This document shows positions 60,132-64,000 of a stretch of 64,000 bases of DNA, piece after piece. The translations under genes were made by a program, and so were the position numbers. Within the stretch, counting starts at the first letter, position 1. Each line of letters starts with the position of its first letter. Under the pieces are notes generated by a model, which was not told the origin of the DNA, did no database searches, and worked only from the letters and a program-made list of their open reading frames with translations. Location: contig CAVSZC010000005.1 of NCBI GenBank assembly GCA_963732365.1, positions 1,178,001-1,242,000 of the forward strand. Direction: 5' to 3'. The DNA comes from SR-FBR-E99 sp963732365. Its GTDB lineage: Bacteria; Bacteroidota; Bacteroidia; Bacteroidales; VadinHA17.

Positions 60132-60686
60132 ATGTCACGAATAGGAAAATTACCTGTAAACCTGCCATCAGGCGTCAGCATCAGTGTTGATGACGCTAAC
60201 GTGGTCAGCGTTAAAGGCCCGCTGGGAACACTGTCACAGAAGCTTGACCGTGATATCACTATTGAAGTTGAAAATAACCAGATCATTGTCGCAAGACCCA
60301 ATGAGGAGAAGCGTCTCAAGTCGCTCCATGGTCTTTACAGAGCCCTCATTGCCAATATGGTTGTGGGTGTCACTACCGGCTACAAGAAGGAGCTTGAGCT
60401 TGTGGGTGTGGGATACCGGGCTGAAGCAAACGGCCAGCGTCTCGAGATGAGCCTTGGCTACTCGCATGACATCGTCATCGAGCTGCCCCAGGAGATAAAA
60501 GTGGAGACGAAGACAGAGAAGAGGAGTAACCCGGTTATTACCCTCTCAAGCATAGACAAGCAGCTCATCGGTCATATCGCAGCAAAGATCAGATCATTGC
60601 GTCCCCCTGAGCCTTATAAAGGCAAGGGTATCAAATTCGTGGGTGAACAGCTCAGGAGAAAAGCCGGTAAATCGGCTGGTGTGTAA
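60132..60686 (+). CDS. rplF: 50S ribosomal protein L6
   Basis: This 184-aa protein has two related domains near the factor-binding site. It is recognised by MSRIGKLPVNLPSGVSISVD, the YKKELELVGVGYRAEANGQR segment and RSLRPPEPYKGKGIKFVGEQ. 20 bases to rplR. Confidence 0.98.
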   Translation: MSRIGKLPVNLPSGVSISVDDANVVSVKGPLGTLSQKLDRDITIEVENNQIIVARPNEEKRLKSLHGLYRALIANMVVGVTTGYKKELELVGVGYRAEANGQRLEMSLGYSHDIVIELPQEIKVETKTEKRSNPVITLSSIDKQLIGHIAAKIRSLRPPEPYKGKGIKFVGEQLRRKAGKSAGV

Positions 60687-60706
60687 CATGATTAAACAGA
60701 TAAGTC

Positions 60707-61066
60707 ATGGCCTTAACTAAGACAGAAAAAAGAGTAAAGATTAAACTGAGGATCCGCAAGAGGATCAAAGGGACCCCCGAAAAACCAAGACTTTCGGTGT
60801 TCCGCAGCAACAAGCAGATATATGTTCAGGCAGTTGACGACGTCAATGGACTGACGCTGGCTTCAGCATGCTCAAGGGAAAAGGAGTTCGCTTCTGTTAC
60901 CGGCAAAAAGAAGAGCGAACTGGCTGCACTGGTCGGGAAACGCATCGCTGCTGTATGCAAGGAGAAGGGCATTGAGAATGTCGTCTTCGACAGGAGCGGT
61001 TACCAGTATCATGGCAGAATAAAATCATTGGCTGACGGAGCACGCGAAGGCGGCTTAAAATTCTAA
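60707..61066 (+). CDS. rplR: 50S ribosomal protein L18
   Basis: This 119-aa 5S-rRNA-binding protein is recognised by RIRKRIKGTPEKPRLSVFRS, NKQIYVQAVDDVNGLTLASA and the C-terminal VVFDRSGYQYHGRIKSLADG. 5 bases to rpsE. Confidence 0.97.
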   Translation: MALTKTEKRVKIKLRIRKRIKGTPEKPRLSVFRSNKQIYVQAVDDVNGLTLASACSREKEFASVTGKKKSELAALVGKRIAAVCKEKGIENVVFDRSGYQYHGRIKSLADGAREGGLKF

Positions 61067-61071
61067 TCAGT

Positions 61072-61587
61072 ATGGCATACGGAATAAAGAGAGTAAAAAA
61101 CAGCGATCTTGAACTTACCGACAGGCTGGTAAGCATCCAGAGGGTTACCAAGGTAACAAAGGGGGGTCGTACATTCAGTTTCTCGGCTATCGTCGTCGTC
61201 GGCGATGAGAAAGGTATTGTAGGTCACGGCCTCGGTAAGGCAAGTGAGGTCACTACAGCCATAGCCAAGGGCATTGAGGATGCCAAAAAGAACCTTATCA
61301 AGGTCCCTGTTCACAAGGGCACCATTCCTCATGAGCAGTATGGTAAGTTTGGCGGAGCATACGTCTTCATCAAGCCTGCAACAGAGGGAACGGGTGTCAA
61401 GGCAGGTGGTGCCATGCGTGCCGTGCTCGAGAGCGTGGGTGTGAAGAACGTTCTTGCAAAATCAAAAGGCTCGTCAAACCCTCATAACCTTGTGAAAGCT
61501 ACCATAGCAGCACTGCTTGAGCTGCGTGATGCCAGCACTGTTGCTGACCACAGGGGAGTACCAATGGAGAAAGTGTTTAACGGTTAG
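61072..61587 (+). CDS. rpsE: 30S ribosomal protein S5
   Basis: This 171-aa protein acts in decoding fidelity and mRNA unwinding. It is recognised by LTDRLVSIQRVTKVTKGGRT, VGDEKGIVGHGLGKASEVTT and the GGAMRAVLESVGVKNVLAKS segment. 13 bases to rpmD. Confidence 0.98.
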   Translation: MAYGIKRVKNSDLELTDRLVSIQRVTKVTKGGRTFSFSAIVVVGDEKGIVGHGLGKASEVTTAIAKGIEDAKKNLIKVPVHKGTIPHEQYGKFGGAYVFIKPATEGTGVKAGGAMRAVLESVGVKNVLAKSKGSSNPHNLVKATIAALLELRDASTVADHRGVPMEKVFNG

Positions 61588-61600
61588 TAATATTTCGGAT

Positions 61601-61780
61601 ATGTCAAAGATCAGAGTAACCCAGATTAAGAGTAAGATAGGTCAGCCGGAGAGGCAGAAGAGAATCCTCGCAGCACTGGGTATAAAGAAGATGCATCAGA
61701 CTGTTGAGCACGAGAACACACCCCAGATCATGGGCATGGTTCAGAAGCTGAAGCACCTGGTGAAGGTTGAGAATGTTTAA
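61601..61780 (+). CDS. rpmD: 50S ribosomal protein L30
   Basis: This 59-aa protein begins MSKIRVTQIKSKIGQPERQK at the ATG at 61601. The open frame reaches back to 61517 inside rpsE, but those residues match nothing. The conserved LAALGIKKMHQTVEHENTPQ follows. 27 bases to rplO. Confidence 0.97.
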   Translation: MSKIRVTQIKSKIGQPERQKRILAALGIKKMHQTVEHENTPQIMGMVQKLKHLVKVENV

Positions 61781-61807
61781 GGTAATAACAGCATTATATA
61801 TTTTGAT

Positions 61808-62254
61808 ATGGATTTAAGTAATTTAAAACCTGCCAGGGGATCAGTCAAAAGAGAGAAACGTATTGGCCGGGGCGAAGGCTCAGGTCACGGCGGCACGTCA
61901 ACCCGCGGGCACAAGGGAGCAAAGTCACGCTCGGGATACAGCAAGAAGGTTGGTTTTGAAGGCGGACAGATGCCTCTCCAGAGGAGGGTGCCCAAGTCAG
62001 GCTTCAAGAATATCAACCGGGTTGAGTACAAAGGAATCAACCTCAGCACACTGGAGGCTCTCGCTTCAAAACTGAAAACAGACCGCATTGATTTCCAGAC
62101 GCTTCTGACAGCAGGTTTCATCAATAAGAATTCCCTCGTGAAGATACTCGGTAACGGTGCCCTGACACTGAAGCTGGAAGTGCATGCTCATGCCTTCAGC
62201 AAATCAGCCCAGGCTGCCATAGAAGCTAACAAGGGAACAGCAGTTAAACTGTAA
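61808..62254 (+). CDS. rplO: 50S ribosomal protein L15
   Basis: This 148-aa protein has a Gly/Arg-rich N-terminus (GRGEGSGHGGTSTRGHKGAK) and a globular C-terminus with VLxNGALT-like KILGNGALTLKLEVHAHAFS. It lies 4 bases before secY, as in most bacteria. Confidence 0.97.
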   Translation: MDLSNLKPARGSVKREKRIGRGEGSGHGGTSTRGHKGAKSRSGYSKKVGFEGGQMPLQRRVPKSGFKNINRVEYKGINLSTLEALASKLKTDRIDFQTLLTAGFINKNSLVKILGNGALTLKLEVHAHAFSKSAQAAIEANKGTAVKL

Positions 62255-62258
62255 AGGC

Positions 62259-63587
62259 ATGAAACTGATACAGACCTTAAAGAATATTTTCAAGATAGAG
62301 GATCTGAGAGCAAGGATCCTTTATACTCTTGCCATTGTAGCGCTCTACCGTCTCGGGAAATACATAACTCTTCCAGGCGTCGATCCTTCAATGCTTGAAG
62401 ACCTGAGAAGCCAGACTTCGTCAGGCATCATGGGTCTCCTTGATATGTTCTCAGGAGGAGCCTTCTCGCAGGCTTCTGTTTTTGCTCTGGGCATCATGCC
62501 CTATATCTCCGCATCCATCGTCATACAGCTGCTGGGGATCGTCTTCCCCTATTTCCAGAAGATGCAGAAAGAGGGTGAGAGCGGAAGAAGAAAACTGAAT
62601 CAGTATACCAGGTATCTCACGGTGATTATCCTGGCTCTGCAGGCCCCCAGTTATCTGGCCAACCTGCACGCGGTTCTGCCGCCGGAGGCGTTTGTTCTGA
62701 AGGGCACCTTCTTTACAATATCATCAGTCATTATCCTGACAGCCGGAACGATCTTCGTGATGTGGCTCGGCGAAAGGATCACTGACAAGGGTATTGGCAA
62801 CGGTATTTCACTCATAATAATGGTGGGTATCCTCGCACGTTTCCCTGTCTCATTCATCTTTGAGGCAGGAACACGGATAAACGGTTCAGGAGGACTTGTT
62901 GCATTGCTGATAGAGATAGTCTTCCTCTTCGTGGTGATACTCGGAACGATACTCCTGGTACAGGGGACACGACGAATCCCTGTTCAGTACGCAAGGAGAA
63001 TAGTCGGCAACAAACAGTATGGCGGTGTACGTCAGTATATTCCCCTAAAGGTCAATGCTGCCGGCGTTATGCCCATCATCTTTGCCCAGGCGATCATGAT
63101 GCTGCCTATTATCTTCGCAGGATACTCCGAATCAGGGTCCGGCATTGTGGTTGCATTTACCAACATGTACGGATTCTGGTACAACCTTATTACCGCAATT
63201 CTTATCATCGTCTTTACTTACTTCTACACGGCGGTTACAATCAACCCTGTGCAGATGGCTGAAGACATGAAGAAGAACGGCGGGTTTATCCCCGGCATCA
63301 AACCCGGGCGCAAGACCGTTGAATTCATTGACACCATCATGTCACGCATAACACTACCCGGGTCAATCTTCCTGGCGATAGTAGCCGTTCTGCCTGCTTT
63401 CGCAGTCAACTTCGGTGTGAGCGGTGAGTTTGCACAGTTCTTTGGCGGCACTTCGCTGCTGATACTTGTGGGGGTGGTGCTTGACACACTGCAGCAGGTG
63501 GAGAGCCATCTGCTCATGCGTCACTATGACGGTCTTATGAAATCGGGCCGCGTGAAAGGGAGGACCGGAGCCGTAACGGCTATTTAA
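62259..63587 (+). CDS. secY: Protein translocase subunit SecY
   Basis: This 442-aa main channel subunit of the Sec translocon has ten TM segments. It is recognised by RILYTLAIVALYRLGKYITL, the plug/TM2 region with GIMGLLDMFSGGAFSQASVF and ALGIMPYISASIVIQLLG, and the cytoplasmic loops RRIPVQYARRIVGNKQYGG and IPGIKPGRKTVEFIDTIMSR. It is followed after 17 bases by map. Confidence 0.98.
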   Translation: MKLIQTLKNIFKIEDLRARILYTLAIVALYRLGKYITLPGVDPSMLEDLRSQTSSGIMGLLDMFSGGAFSQASVFALGIMPYISASIVIQLLGIVFPYFQKMQKEGESGRRKLNQYTRYLTVIILALQAPSYLANLHAVLPPEAFVLKGTFFTISSVIILTAGTIFVMWLGERITDKGIGNGISLIIMVGILARFPVSFIFEAGTRINGSGGLVALLIEIVFLFVVILGTILLVQGTRRIPVQYARRIVGNKQYGGVRQYIPLKVNAAGVMPIIFAQAIMMLPIIFAGYSESGSGIVVAFTNMYGFWYNLITAILIIVFTYFYTAVTINPVQMAEDMKKNGGFIPGIKPGRKTVEFIDTIMSRITLPGSIFLAIVAVLPAFAVNFGVSGEFAQFFGGTSLLILVGVVLDTLQQVESHLLMRHYDGLMKSGRVKGRTGAVTAI

Positions 63588-63604
63588 CAGGTTTACGTTC
63601 TTTG

Positions 63605-64000
63605 ATGATTTATATTAAGACGGATGCGGAAGTAGAGTTATTGAGAGAAAGCAACAGGCTTGTCTCACTTACTCTTGCGGAAGTAGCCAGGCATATCAGG
63701 CCGGGGGTGACAACCCAACAGCTTGACAGCATCGCCGAAACATTCATTCGTGACAACGGTGCGCTGCCCGCCTTCAAGGGTTATGCAGGCTTCCCCGCCA
63801 CTCTCTGCACATCTGTCAATGACGAGGTGGTCCACGGAATACCTTCGGCATACGCGCTTAAGGATGGTGATATCATATCGGTTGACTGCGGGGTCATCCT
63901 TAACAGTTATTACGGTGACAGCGCCTATACATTCGCTGTCGGTGAGGTAATGCCGGAAGTAATGAGACTGATGGAATACACCCGGGCGTCACTGGAGGCC
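63605..64000 (+). CDS. map: Methionine aminopeptidase type I, partial
   Basis: 132 codons from the ATG at 63605 to the window edge, about half of a typical enzyme. It removes the initiator Met. The N-terminal block ESNRLVSLTLAEVARHIRPG, the active-site His in SVNDEVVHGIPS and the first two metal Asp residues (SVDCGVILNSYYGDSAYTF) are present. The remaining metal ligands lie beyond the edge. Placement after secY is standard; infA and the alpha operon would be expected next. Confidence 0.95.
   Translation, partial: MIYIKTDAEVELLRESNRLVSLTLAEVARHIRPGVTTQQLDSIAETFIRDNGALPAFKGYAGFPATLCTSVNDEVVHGIPSAYALKDGDIISVDCGVILNSYYGDSAYTFAVGEVMPEVMRLMEYTRASLEA

Noticed and set aside
61517..61600. Upstream extension of rpmD
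   Set aside because: These codons lie inside rpsE and do not match L30; ATG at 61601 gives the family N-terminus.

Overview
The window is a gene-dense stretch of a Bacteroidota chromosome, most likely Bacteroidales or a near relative. This rests on TonB-dependent receptors with carboxypeptidase-regulatory N-termini, families largely restricted to the phylum (DUF4290, DUF4251, DUF4857, DUF4876, DUF6850, PG0541-type, CHU_C-type C-terminal domain), several promoters of the Bacteroidota form TTTG-N19-21-TAnnTTTG, and scarce Shine-Dalgarno sites. The sequence alone does not give a genus. No rRNA, tRNA, insertion sequence, prophage or CRISPR was seen.

Layout. 1-9.7 kb is mostly minus strand: an ABC-2 exporter pair (permease cut by the window edge), dnaJ and grpE, a RidA/DUF4290 pair, a NicO/UreH-like metal transporter, a CapA-type protein, UPF0316 (plus strand), DUF4251 and a GH29 fucosidase lipoprotein. 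9.8-13.8 kb is a thiamine salvage operon: promoter, TPP riboswitch, TonB receptor, PnuT-like permease, thiamine pyrophosphokinase. 13.8-21.9 kb holds an amidase lipoprotein, then ppk1-sixA-pfkA, a CHAD protein (polyphosphate theme), and a membrane-bound LuxR-type regulator divergent from a membrane protein. 22-25.6 kb holds a UvrD/PcrA helicase and a PKD/CHU_C secreted protein. 25.9-32.4 kb is a TetR-TolC-HlyD-RND-PG0541 efflux operon closed by a clear terminator.

33.1-47.4 kb is the most unusual part. An ECF sigma factor, a CnrX-like membrane-anchored periplasmic protein with C-terminal cysteines and a small single-TM protein are followed by a NosR/NapH-like polyferredoxin membrane protein with an added HMA-like domain, an ABC ATPase/permease/DUF4857 set, a TonB receptor (TTG start), a DUF4876 lipoprotein, a DUF6850 outer-membrane protein and a C25 (gingipain)-like cysteine peptidase with HEAT-like repeats. 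All face the same way with short gaps. I read it as one candidate envelope system for a metal or redox-active ligand; the substrate is unknown.

47.5-64 kb: a diverged EF-G paralogue on the minus strand, a 403-base leader, then the fused str-S10-spc ribosomal operon rpsL-rpsG-fusA-rpsJ ... secY-map, with no tuf gene between fusA and rpsJ. It runs off the right edge inside map.

A recurring non-coding theme is short heptanucleotide tandem tracts, each with a different heptamer. They lie inside pnuT, before the TPP kinase gene, after the CHU_C gene and at the end of the polyferredoxin gene, where the repeat supplies the stop codon. The pnuT tract is in frame (12 units, 84 bases), and a change of one unit would truncate the protein.
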